Assembly (NCBI GenBank): GCA_036426205.1
Contig: CM071574.1
Location: 17,020,440 to 17,084,439 of the forward strand
Direction of reading: 5' to 3'
Length of the DNA: 64,000 bases
From: Ascaphus truei
Taxonomy: Eukaryota > Chordata > Amphibia > Anura > Ascaphidae
Both the position numbers and the translations under genes were made by a program. The notes beneath the pieces were generated by a model. That model was given only the letters and a program-made list of their open reading frames with translations. It did no database searches and was not told where the DNA came from. Positions 45,983 to 55,513 of this stretch are shown here, piece by piece. Within the stretch, counting starts at the first letter, position 1; the number at the start of each line of letters is the position of its first letter.

Positions 45983-46936
45983 CATCAGTTTGGAGCAATT
46001 CATGAAGAGATCTTCTCCACTGCTGTATTTCTATCTACTGTATATGTTCTCCTTGCTGTTCTGAGTTAGCATTTCATTCATTTTACCTTTGCAATGAATG
46101 GTGGGAACACCACTGCTTTGGGAACCAGATTGTAATGGGAAACCACCAAGTCATTTTTCTTATTCATTAGGAAAATCAAATAGAAACACAATTTCCTCCT
46201 TTGTCTGAGCACTTTTGCTTTGTAAACCATACAGTAATAAACAATCAAGAAGAGCAGCGAACACTGAGGCTCAAAGGCAAGTAGCCAGTGACAGGCAACA
46301 ATGCAAATTAAATCAAGTATATAAAAAAAAGCCATAATAGAAAGATACAGTAACTTCAACATTCACATTTTCCTTCTTTTCAAAAGAAACAAGTTGTGAA
46401 ACAAAACGTTACAGTCCCAAAATAACAGGAATTAATAATGTCTGGAAGTTAACAAAGGTACAGTGCTGTACCAAAGCATTTTGATTTAAATAAACCAAAT
46501 ACAACAGTGAAAAAGGTATTACAATCAAAATAGTTAAATAATTCCTCCTTCCAGTGAGAAGAAAAATGAAGACTGTCTGCACTTTATTCTGTACAATACA
46601 TTCTCACAAGTTCTGCTTTGGACATCACAAACAAAAAGATGAGTGAGGTGATCCCCTTTTAAAGTGCTGTAGAATTTGATTTCCCCCAAGGTTTCAGGTT
46701 CAGCATCACTTTAGAAGCACTTGGAATTTTTGAGTAGCCTCCAAAACTTGAAGTCTTCAGCGCATCTTCATCATCTTGCACTGTCCATCAGAAAACTGAT
46801 TTGTTGATTTCTGCTTCTTTGACATATGGGACGTGGACACACACAAAAAAGGCAAAATGTGTCGCATCAGACATCTGCCTTGGTTTCCAACATGATTTTT
46901 TTTGTTTTTTTGCCCCCAACAATTATCCGTGTTCTC

Positions 46937-47248
46937 TCAATAAGGACCAACAATTACTGCTTCAATTTCTTTTGAAGATCGTCTGTCCTTAACCAGAAAG
47001 TTTATCATCCCTTCGGATTTAATAAGGAGGTTGCATCCCAAAAAGAAGATGCCAAAAACCACGGTGAGGGAAAGGACACACATCACTGCAATCTGAACCA
47101 CCCTCATGATGTACAGGTTCCTCTCATCAAGAGAGGGCGCCTCAAAACCATTGTCTGTTACAACAGAAGCCTGGGTGCAGCATCTCAGGACGCTCTCTAA
47201 AGAGTCACTGCTGTTTGTGAAGAGAAATCCAGCCTCTGTCTGGTTCAT
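46937..47248 (-). CDS. RPRM: Reprimo, p53-responsive G2-arrest membrane protein
   Basis: Complete 103-codon single-exon frame; the vertebrate gene is also intronless and its product is of similar length (human about 109). The N-terminus has two glycosylation sequons (N2-Q-T and N12-S-S), then the family-specific '[11 protein letters not shown]' block (22-32), '[20 protein letters not shown]' leading into one membrane segment at about 48-75, and the conserved tail '[14 protein letters not shown]' ending in GPY. Known role in mammals: a TP53 target, glycosylated, which holds cells in G2 by keeping CDK1/cyclin B1 out of the nucleus. The chosen ATG (47246-47248) has A at -3 and the expected N-terminus. 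No frameshift or stop. It is the only intact cellular gene here; the nearest upstream feature is a 71-bp inverted repeat. Confidence 0.96.
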   Translation of the reverse strand: MNQTEAGFLFTNSSDSLESVLRCCTQASVVTDNGFEAPSLDERNLYIMRVVQIAVMCVLSLTVVFGIFFLGCNLLIKSEGMINFLVKDRRSSKEIEAVIVGPY

Positions 47249-47739
47249 TTTCCCAAACTTCTTGTTCAGCAGCAGAAAGTGGAACAGGTGGGTCCGGCTG
47301 GCACTGAGTTAATTCAGAGGAAATATCCCAGTAATCATCAGACGAGTCTCCTTCTTCTCGTCCTGCTGCAGCTGGACTGGGGGTGTGGTAATTTTGTAGA
47401 AAGGAAAACGGGTTCCTAGCTTCTTCTCAGTTACTTCTTCAAGTGCCTTTTCCTGCAATCGTAATCAGTTTCTTAGTTCACAGGCAGTCAAGCAGCAAAG
47501 AAAGCTACCGTCTTTGTTTGCCTATGGTTATTATACTGCTCTGGATCCAACCATTAACCAGAGGGAGGTGTTTGAATCCCATTTGCTGACTATTTAGGTG
47601 TGTAAGAAGAGGATACAGTGCCACCTTTGGGTACCTTACAGCAATGAAATTATAGTTGGCAACAGAAACAATGCATATGTTTTCACTCCTTGTACTGTAC
47701 TTCTTCATTTTGATACATTCATGTATATTCATCCAGGGA
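47249..47739 (-). promoter_or_regulatory. probable RPRM 5' UTR and promoter region
   Basis: Minus-strand sequence upstream of the RPRM start. A GT-box-like CACACCCCC on the minus strand lies near 47378-47386 and a TATAATAA word near 47527-47534. There is no CpG island of the kind known at mammalian RPRM. The transcription start cannot be placed, so this is only the likely interval. Confidence 0.4.
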
Positions 47740-48018
47740 ATTGTCATGCACACACATTTACTAAATTTTCCCAGGATAAAGTGTGTAAACTGTACTACAA
47801 GATTGGCAGAAGAAGAGAGAGAGCGAGAGAGCGCTCTCGTCGGCGAGACGCTAGAGAGAGCGAAGAGATCGCGCTCGTCTAGCGCGTCGATGTCGCGACC
47901 ACATAGAGAGCTAGACTATATAGACGCTCCTTCTCTCTCTCTCTCTCTCTGCCAATCTTGTAGTACAGTTTACACACTTTATCCTGGGAAAATTTAGTAA
48001 ATGTGTGTGCATGACAAT
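47740..48018. repeat. perfect 71-bp inverted repeat with purine/pyrimidine core
   Basis: Arms 47740-47810 and 47948-48018 are exact complements (ATTGTCATGCACACACATTT ... AAGATTGGCAGA). The 137-bp spacer begins GA-rich, contains CGCTCTCGTCGGCGAGACGC and ends CT-rich, so pairing can continue partly into it. No transposon-like terminal motif or target duplication was found at the outer ends. Confidence 0.95.
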
Positions 48019-48373
48019 ATATATATCGCCTAGATTTGTAAAACTATTAAACATATCTAAAACAACTAAGGACTCAGCAACAGTATATGTGCCCAGAAAA
48101 ATGAGTCATCATGACACAAGAGGGGATCAGCAGGTCCCTGGAATGTATCATATATTTGTCTTGCAATCTGCAGTTATCATACTCATATAGATTTATAATA
48201 CTTAAAGGTCAAATACTGTAGGTAGCTTGTATAATAAATGCAAAACAATATACTGAATATGATGGCAGAAATCAATCAAAATTCCTGTTACCCAAAAGCG
48301 ATTCAACTGTGATTAGAATGTTTAGGCTGAAACGCGGGACACATTCCCTTTACTGTTCTTACCATGTTAGCAC

Positions 48374-48880
48374 TAGAGATGGGTGACATTTTTGGGTGGA
48401 TTGGGATCCGCCTCGGATCGGCTAGTTTCTGTGGTTGGCGGATTTCCTCGGATCCGTGTCAAAAAGGCTAACCTGTTTTTTTTTCTGGATTTTTTTTCCA
48501 TCTATCGCTGAGAAGCCAAATGGTAGATTAATAATTTGCGGTCGGATTGTTATTAATCCGAACTCAGATTAAATCCGAGGGGTTCTTGAGAAAGAGAGAG
48601 TGCAGATTGTTAAAAAATCTGTGAGCAGATTTTGGATTCAATATGAAATCTGTGTGGCTTTTTAAAAAAACACCCTGATTGTACAGTATCCGCTCAGATT
48701 GTTTAATACCCAATCTGCAGATGGGTTTTACCCTGCGGAGTGGATTTTGAAGCTGAAGCTTCAAATCCGGGGAACGGATTTTGAAGTTGAATCCCAAGAA
48801 ATTCCGGGGAACGGATTTTGAAGGTAAAGCCGAGAAATTCCGGGGAACGGATTTTTACAGATGGGATTTTCCCATCTCTA
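48374..48880. mobile_element. hAT MITE with 8-bp target duplication
   Basis: Ends TAGAGATGGG...CCCATCTCTA, flanked by GTTAGCAC (48366-48373) and TTTAGCAC (48881-48888), seven of eight identical. The interior includes three tandem copies of a unit of about 46 bp containing GGGGAACGGATTTTGAAG (about 48770-48856). No transposase. Confidence 0.85.
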
Positions 48881-49061
48881 TTTAGCACCTCCCATTCCCA
48901 CACCTGTTTCTAACTGGCAGAGAGAATTAACTTTTTAAACCACTGGTTTTTTTTTTTACTGCCTGTTTCTCTAAAAGAATACACAGCATACTGTATAAAC
49001 ATTAACGTTTCAGTTTACTGGCAACATACTATAAGACCTTATGAAGCAGTGTGCCCTAAAA

Positions 49062-49240
49062 CAGGTGTGCGCACACATTTTGCCCTGTGCCCCCCTGCCT
49101 GCTCTCCCCCTAAGTCAAGGTAAGTGAGTTACAGAGGCATCGCACAGTCCCCCAGCATTTCATTTGGGAAGCGCACAGGGCCTCTGTGAACGCCGCGCCC
49201 TCCCAAAAAAATCTCGCACACCCCAGTTTGGGCACCCCTG
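49062..49240. mobile_element. hAT MITE relic
   Basis: Ends CAGGTGTGCGCACAC and (reverse) CAGGGGTGCCCAAACTG. The left flank CCCTAAAA and right flank CCTAAAAC look like the same duplication with a one-base loss. Short, GC-rich interior; related to the element at 31815-32145 by its ends. Confidence 0.7.
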
Positions 49241-49492
49241 CCTAAAACACACGACATAAATAACATACAGTGCTCCTTGAGGTATATATAACAATTTTCT
49301 TTTACTTTAAACAAAATGTAAACACACAATTGTATGCATCATTACAAGACATTGCACTTGAAATAAACATAAATCTAACACTAGAGACATGCAACATTTT
49401 TGCCTAAGTTAGCGAACCGGGCAATATTTGGAGTTTTTTTGCCCCCGAAAATGGGAAGGTTCAGAAGACATTTGGGAGGTTAATAGACCAAA

Positions 49493-49672
49493 TTGTATGT
49501 ATGTATGTATGTATATCTTTATTTATGTCGCCATTCATGTACGCAGCGCTTCACAGCAGTAATACATGTGATAATCATATAAATAAGAAATAATACATAA
49601 TGGGAAGAAGGGCTTCAGACATAAAAGTGACATTTAGGAAAAGAAGCCCCTGCCCCGAAGAGCTTACAATTA
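49493..49672 (-). mobile_element. L2 3' end, minus orientation
   Basis: TATGTATATCTTTATTTATG then CGCTTCACAGCAGTAATACA, ATAATGGGAAG, GGCTTCAGACATAAAAGTGA and GAGCTTACAAT: the reversed L2 3' UTR and tail, in the same order as the tail of 55514-59074. Truncated at the GAGCTTACAAT word. Confidence 0.85.
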
Positions 49673-52398
49673 ACTCCCATCCGGAAATATGGCCTCTGCT
49701 GGAGACGAGATGCTATTTTAAATAATTTGAATATATTTTCCGTATTCAAATTAGCTTATTTACCTGATTTTCTTCATTTAAATTAGTTTATTTTTCCCTC
49801 TCCCGTCCTAGAGAAGCTATATTTCAGGCTGTGGCTGGGATAACATTTTCGAAAATACATTCTTGAACTCTTAAAACAACAATTTTCTGAAATTCAGACC
49901 TTTTGACCAAATTTTTCAAGCTAAAAATGATGAACTTTTTTTGTATTAACATTTTTTTAAAAGTTTGTTAAAAACTCGTTAGGTGAACGTGGGCGAGTTA
50001 CCAGGTGGTTTGGTATAAAAGGAGAAGCGAGGTATACATTCTGCTGCAACTAGAACAGTTTATTCCTTGGTCATTTGAGGAGAAGGGAACAATTGAATCC
50101 ATGAGGTAAACAGTGATTGTAATGGGACTGGGATCTTAGATAATTCATGCTGGCGTTTGTCACCTCTCTAGGGCTGCAGCCTTCGTGTGACTACTGTATG
50201 ATATGGAGAGCATGAGAGAACACACACCGCATATTCTCACCCAGCAGTTCTATGCTGCAGCTGTGCTAACAGCTCTTATCTGAGACGTTGCTGTGTAGCA
50301 GAGTCATATTGTCCCATGATGCTGCCGCTAAGGGAGGAGGGGCATTCAGACGATATTGTTGTTGCACCTTTTGTGGTTACTGGGAATAGGTGTCCAACAA
50401 GGATTTCCCCAAAGTATTTTGTGGTACTCAAAGGCTTTTATTTTAATTCCCTCAGAGGGAACTGAAATATAACAACTGTGTTTTAGGCTACAAGCAGCTT
50501 TAGCAGCAACTGTGCACAATTCTTGCACAGTTCTAGCAAGGGAGACGTACACCCGGGGGCATTTAATTGGTGGTTGAATGTTAGATAGCAAATTTTAATG
50601 CTTGCAGAAAAACTGCCATCCTTCCACTTTACAGAAAGCTGAAGCAAAGAATAACAGGATAGAACAAGCACAGCAGTGAAGGGAGCAGGAGATGAGTGGC
50701 AGATTTGTCACGTTAGATTCTAATCTTCTCTTTTACTTGAAGAACTTTCTCCACCAGCGGCAACTGAAATCCAACTACAAAGCACGATCCATTACCCTGT
50801 GACTGCTAAGGCAGACCTTTCGATTGTGACAGATATAGATTTCAGCAGCAAAAGCTGAGAATCATTTTATAAGCATTTGTCTTTGCTCCTATTGACCTAG
50901 TCATAAGTCATAAGGGTCTATGTATCAAGTCAATAATAGTTGTGGGGTGAGGATGAGGGGGTGGGTGGGGCGGTAAGACATGTAGGTACGCATGGGTTCT
51001 CTATCTTAGGTGTTACATTTGGTGCAACTGTAAGCAAAAAAGTGGTGCAGCAAGTCACCGAAATTTCAGTATTTAACTACATATCACTTTTCCAAGGACA
51101 GCAGGGTATGGTTTGTTATGGGAGACATTATAGTATTTTTGCCCTCTATTGTAGTCAGCGGTACCTAATGTCTCTCGGGTATTCTGACCCTCCTGTTTTA
51201 GTAAACTCTTGGCACCATATGTCCCAATCTTCAGTGTTTGGTAACTAATTGGAGACTAGAATCTTAATTTCTTCTGTTATACAAGAAGTAAACCAATTTC
51301 CCTTCTTAAATAGAGATCTTAATAAATCTGGTGCAAAGTCTGGAATGATCTAATTTACTTCAAAGAAGGTTAATACATTGCTCACAATTCATTAACAAGA
51401 CCTCAACATGGCCATACAAGGTTGTTTCTTCAATGTAGTCTATGGTACGATAAGATAACTGCTGTTTTTCTTTCCTACTGTACCTTTGCTTATAAAGCAA
51501 GTTGTATTTATTTCCAATGATCAAATCACTTTGTACTCAGAATTCGAGTGCTTCAACTTGTGACCGTCATCTTTACAGTACGTCAGACAAGTCCTTTTTC
51601 AATACCAGATTCAGCCGAAATGCCAGGAAGATCTTTAGGATTCGGGTACTTGATGTCTTCCTCTTTTCGGATTCCAAACACCTATTTCTTGGCTTGTTCG
51701 AAAGCCCAATACTTTTTTTTTGGTTCTTCGGCCAAAAGGCCAGCAAGACACCGATTTTCAGCTAAAGCTTACTAATCCAAGTCGTTTGCTCTCGGGTAGA
51801 GACGGTGACTAAAACCAATAGGACACGTAACGTGCAACAAAACAAATAATAAGTGCTCTGTATAAAACAGCACATACATGCTTCCAAGCAATGTGCATAT
51901 GCACCCCGGCCAAAATATTTCTAGATGAACAATGGCTACAGCAATATTTCAGAAAAGACCATTCTGTTGGATGTTTACCATATGATATAGTGACACCTAG
52001 TGAGCAGAATGCAAGTGCACCTTTGATCATTTATTTCACCAATAAAATTTTGCATAATAATCTGCATCTGGTAACAGACTGGCATTCAATCAAGATCATT
52101 TTCAATTTTTAGAAAGTTTGAAATCTTTAGCTTCATCTATAGCCTAGCTTCCAACATCCTTAATAGAGATGTGCAAATATCTCTGAGTTTGGTTCGTGAA
52201 AATGTTTCAACATTTTGCATACTCATTAAAGTTTTTACTCACATTTAGTTTCCCTATTTTCCACTCTCAGCAATACATTTAATGAACCCAGCGATATTTG
52301 TTGCCTCTCTTGTTATACAACAAAGACAACAGTTAACCTGTTGCGACAACGAAATAGTTTAATATATTAGGAGGTATGAATAATCCCTGTTTTATAAT
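49673..52398. other. AT-rich non-coding, few recognised repeats
   Basis: About 2.7 kb with no credible gene. GGGTCTATGTATCAAGTC near 50907 resembles a Harbinger-type end but no partner was found. TAGAGATGTGCAAAT near 52163 resembles a hAT MITE end, also without a partner. Confidence 0.45.
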
Positions 52399-52628
52399 AA
52401 TAACAACTTTATTTCATATTGCACTTTTCTCCAAATCGGACTCAAAGCATTTCACAATTATTGTATGCAGCCTGTAGGTATTGTTTCAGATAGTCTCTGC
52501 CCAGATGAGCTTAGAATATATGTAAGGCACAGGGAGACTTACCCAAAGTCACAAGAAGCCGACACCGGGAATTGAACCAGTGTTATTCTTTACAGTCAGT
52601 GTCATTACTCACTTAGCCACTCTTTTGC
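52399..52628 (-). mobile_element. tRNA-derived CORE-type SINE
   Basis: On the minus strand a tRNA-like head (GTGGCTAAGTGAGTAA as A box, GGTTCAATTCCC as B box at 52567-52578) is followed by CTTGTGACTTTGGGTAAGTC and CCCTGTGCCTT, which match the CORE region of MIR-like SINEs, and ends with TGAAATAAAGTTGTTATTAT. TTATAAT occurs at both borders (52392-52398 and 52629-52635) as a possible target duplication. RNA polymerase III promoter boxes are slightly decayed. Confidence 0.75.
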
Positions 52629-53451
52629 TTATAATCACCACTTAATCACAATATAATGCTAGGAGAACAACCAGATCTGTGATATTGTTGATTATGTACA
52701 TAAATTCCTCCAAGAACTACTGCACTCCTTCCAATTAAAACTGTATTATATTTATATCATAATCATTGGAAAGGCAAATACTCAGTGCTAACATGTCGGT
52801 CTCTGAGAAGGCTGACATTAGGGCTACTAAGAAAGTAGACAAGCTCACATCATAAACCCTATCTAAAGTAGGGTTGTAAGAGTAAACATCGTTGACGTAA
52901 GTGCATAGTTAACATGGTAAAAGGGGGGTTTCCTAACAGAGTTGTCACGTATGGCACACCTATGAGCACGTGACCTGCATACAGGACAAGGGTTAATACA
53001 CTTTCAACCGTTGCAAAGAACCTTCAAATTAACAATATCTCCCCTCAATCCATCCCCAAATACCATCTTTCATGAACAACAAACAAGTGAGCACGTGACT
53101 TAGATATGCAACCAAGGTTAATACACATGGCTACTCTAGCCAACTCACCTTTCTCCTCTGCAAGGCACTTTCAATAAGTTAATACTAAACCCTTAGTCCA
53201 TTCCAATCAGCACTATCAGCCAGAACCAAGAAATTATACAAAAAATGTAATTAATATATATCTGCCAGGTTCTCTTGTCCCTGTTTATTATAAAAAAACC
53301 TATGCACTGTTGTTGCAAAATGTGTCTGAAAATTGAAATACTCTCTCCAGAACATGCAACATTACATTCAGAGCCCCAAAGCATTGTTTATTAAAGAATT
53401 GTTTAAAGTATGTATAAAATACAGTGCTTTGATTACAGAAAAAAGATTATC
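52629..53451. other. AT-rich non-coding, nothing recognised
   Basis: No gene, RNA or defined repeat seen between the SINE and the PLE C target duplication. Confidence 0.45.
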
Positions 53452-53463
53452 AGAACATATAGT

Positions 53464-53768
53464 TCATGAAAGAGAAATTCAACTGCTCACCTATACATAT
53501 ATTAAAAGTCCTATAAGTGATAAGGTAGGTGCATGGGAGGTATAATATATATAACCAAGAAAACTCAAGAGAGAATTGAGTAAAGAACCCCACTAATCTG
53601 CACTCTTTACCTAAGTAATAATATGTTACTCCTTGTTGCCAAAGCTGCACACTAGTCCCTGTCAGGGTATGGAACCGACGAAAAAACAAAAAATTATTTA
53701 ATACATCAAATTATTACACTTAATAGTTAAAAAATAATGTTAAAAATCCCCATATGGGAGCGGGGGAG
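53464..53768 (-). repeat. PLE C terminal direct repeat, 3' copy
   Basis: 305 bp nearly identical to 62453-62757 in the same orientation, from TCATGAAAGAGAAATTC to GGGAGCGGGGGAG. In PLE terms this is the pseudo-LTR shared part. On this side the upstream part of the pseudo-LTR, with the hammerhead and CRE, is also present. Confidence 0.95.
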
Positions 53769-54375
53769 CCCTGACCTTAAGTCCACAAATGTCAGAAACA
53801 TAATGATGCAAGGTTGACATATAGTTAACACAGATAAATTCACTGTAGCATATACATCTGTTCTAAGCAACACAGGGTTGCAACAGACACACAAAAACAA
53901 CACACTTGCAATATGTAAACTGATTCATGCCAAAGAATCACCACTTAGATGATAGTGGCCAGTGGCATAGTAGGACTTAATAATACACAATAGTACATAG
54001 AACATCACCCAGTGTGCAACATTTTATAGGGTAATTGCCCATGTAAAGAAAAACTGGGCAGTGCAGGGTAACACAATGTACACAGGGTTTGTATGAGTAT
54101 AGTTTGTCTTCTGCTTGAAAGTAACTGCTGTTTAGCAACTGAATATAAAACTGCTAGTATGTAACAGTGAGTCTTGCAATCAAGTTGTATATACGCAGGA
54201 AATCCTCATGCGTAATGCATAGACAAAGTGGCCAAATAGGTCACCACCATATGTTTGAACCAGTGCCAGCGCAGATTAGGGTTACGGCGAACCCAAACAA
54301 CAGAGAGAGAAAATATACAAGCCGTGTGTAACTTGGTGTAAAACCGCATCAGCCGCGTGTGCCGCTGCTCCTCAA

Positions 54376-54383
54376 TGACGTCA
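54376..54383. promoter_or_regulatory. CRE palindrome next to the PLE C hammerhead
   Basis: TGACGTCA, 25 bp downstream (element strand) of hammerhead motif HH6. Equivalent CREs lie beside HH1 (18717-18724) and HH5 (38174-38181). Recurrence in diverged copies suggests a retained promoter element; not tested. Confidence 0.45.
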
Positions 54384-54407
54384 CTCTCGTGCCGTCCGAC
54401 TAACCTA

Positions 54408-54441
54408 ACATATGTTTCGCGCGATTAACGTGCTTCATCAG
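54408..54441 (-). ncRNA. hammerhead ribozyme-like motif HH6 of PLE C
   Basis: Minus strand: core CUGAUGA, extra A, stem II GCACG/CGCGC (one A-C mismatch, loop UUAAU), GAAA, palindromic stem III ACAUAUGU, H17 = U. Stem I is weakly paired (GG/CC only). It lies about 0.4 kb downstream of the GIY-YIG frame on the element strand, where hammerheads are known in PLE pseudo-LTRs. Confidence 0.6.
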
Positions 54442-54843
54442 GGGGAGGAGTCTGCTCCTCAAGCCCTGACCTTGCTATTTAAAGAGAGTGCTTGGCTGCT
54501 ATTGGCTAATAGGAATTAGTACTTCATAAATATTGTAGTTCATTAACCCCATCCAGTCGGGTCAACTTAAATGACATAATGTCACGGACATGTCTTTAAT
54601 TCAGAGTTTCCCTCTTCGATCAAGCACTTATTTGATATCACATATCATGTGGTATAGTGTTTAATTAGTTGCAGAGCTGTGTGTGTGGGGGGTATTAGAA
54701 TCTTTAAGGAAATGTAAGGTGTAGGAATGTACGGATCCTGATTGATTATACTGTACACTGCATACCCTGGATTCCCACATGATTCAATGTATTAGTATCC
54801 CTCTATGGAGGGGAATTTACATGAAATATCAATTGTTTATCAA

Positions 54844-55385
54844 TTAAACACTAACAATTATGTTATTACTAGAGGTATGCTGAATATAGGAATCCTTCAT
54901 TATGTCCGAAGGGTGACTGGGACTGTAATAGGAATATCCATCGACATTCTCACTGGAGAAGTATTTTATCCCAGTCACCCCCCGTGGATTTCGCTGTACA
55001 TGTTCAATGGCAGTAAAACTCATCACATTTGGATTCCCATGGTGAAATTCAATAACGTGTCTGGCTAGTGATGTGTCTACAGAGTTCCTAACGTTTCCAA
55101 TGTGTTCAAGGACGCGGGTTTTAAAGGATCTGTGTGTTTTGCCCACGTACCGCTTCCCACATTCACATGTCATTAGATAAATGACTCCACAAGTTTGACA
55201 GTTAATAAAATCTTTTATTTGGTAAGTCTGTGTTTGTGTGAGGTTCATAAAGGTTTTGGCATTTCTCATAAATGGACATGCTTTGCATCTCGTACATTTG
55301 TAATAACCTATTGGTTTTTCTCCCAACCAGGTTTTACTGGGTTTGGATTGGAAATGACTATGGACTAGTCTATCCTTGATATTCC
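54844..55385 (-). pseudogene. PLE C GIY-YIG endonuclease region
   Basis: The frame runs to 55410, but its first codons belong to the inserted element; the PLE part begins about 55385 with 'NIKDRLVHSHFQ'. Then come a CxxCxxC block ('CTRCKACPF'), 'CGVIYLMTCECGKRYVGKT' (GIY-YIG core as GVI...YVG), the conserved Arg and Glu in 'RSFKTRVLEHI', and 'HVIEFHHGNP'. In a G run near 54978-54983 the frame shifts by one base: after 'NPRG' the family's 'GGDWDKILLQ' continues in another frame. So the nuclease core is readable but the C-terminus is broken. Confidence 0.9.
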
Positions 55386-55513
55386 TTTTGCAGCAGTTGC
55401 TTCTAAGCAAAAATGCTTTTAAGTAGAAATCTTTAAAGTAGTATGGAAGTTTAAAAAAGGAAGTTCAGAAAGAAGTGGAAAAAGTGGACACAATCTACTG
55501 CTTCTGATTCCTG

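Noticed and set aside
46078..46362. 94-codon ORF on the RPRM strand
   Set aside because: It lies in the likely RPRM 3' UTR, is hydrophobic by AT-richness and resembles no known protein.
51502..51775. Overlapping 75- and 87-codon plus-strand ORFs
   Set aside because: Phe/Ser-rich frames in AT-rich DNA without motifs.
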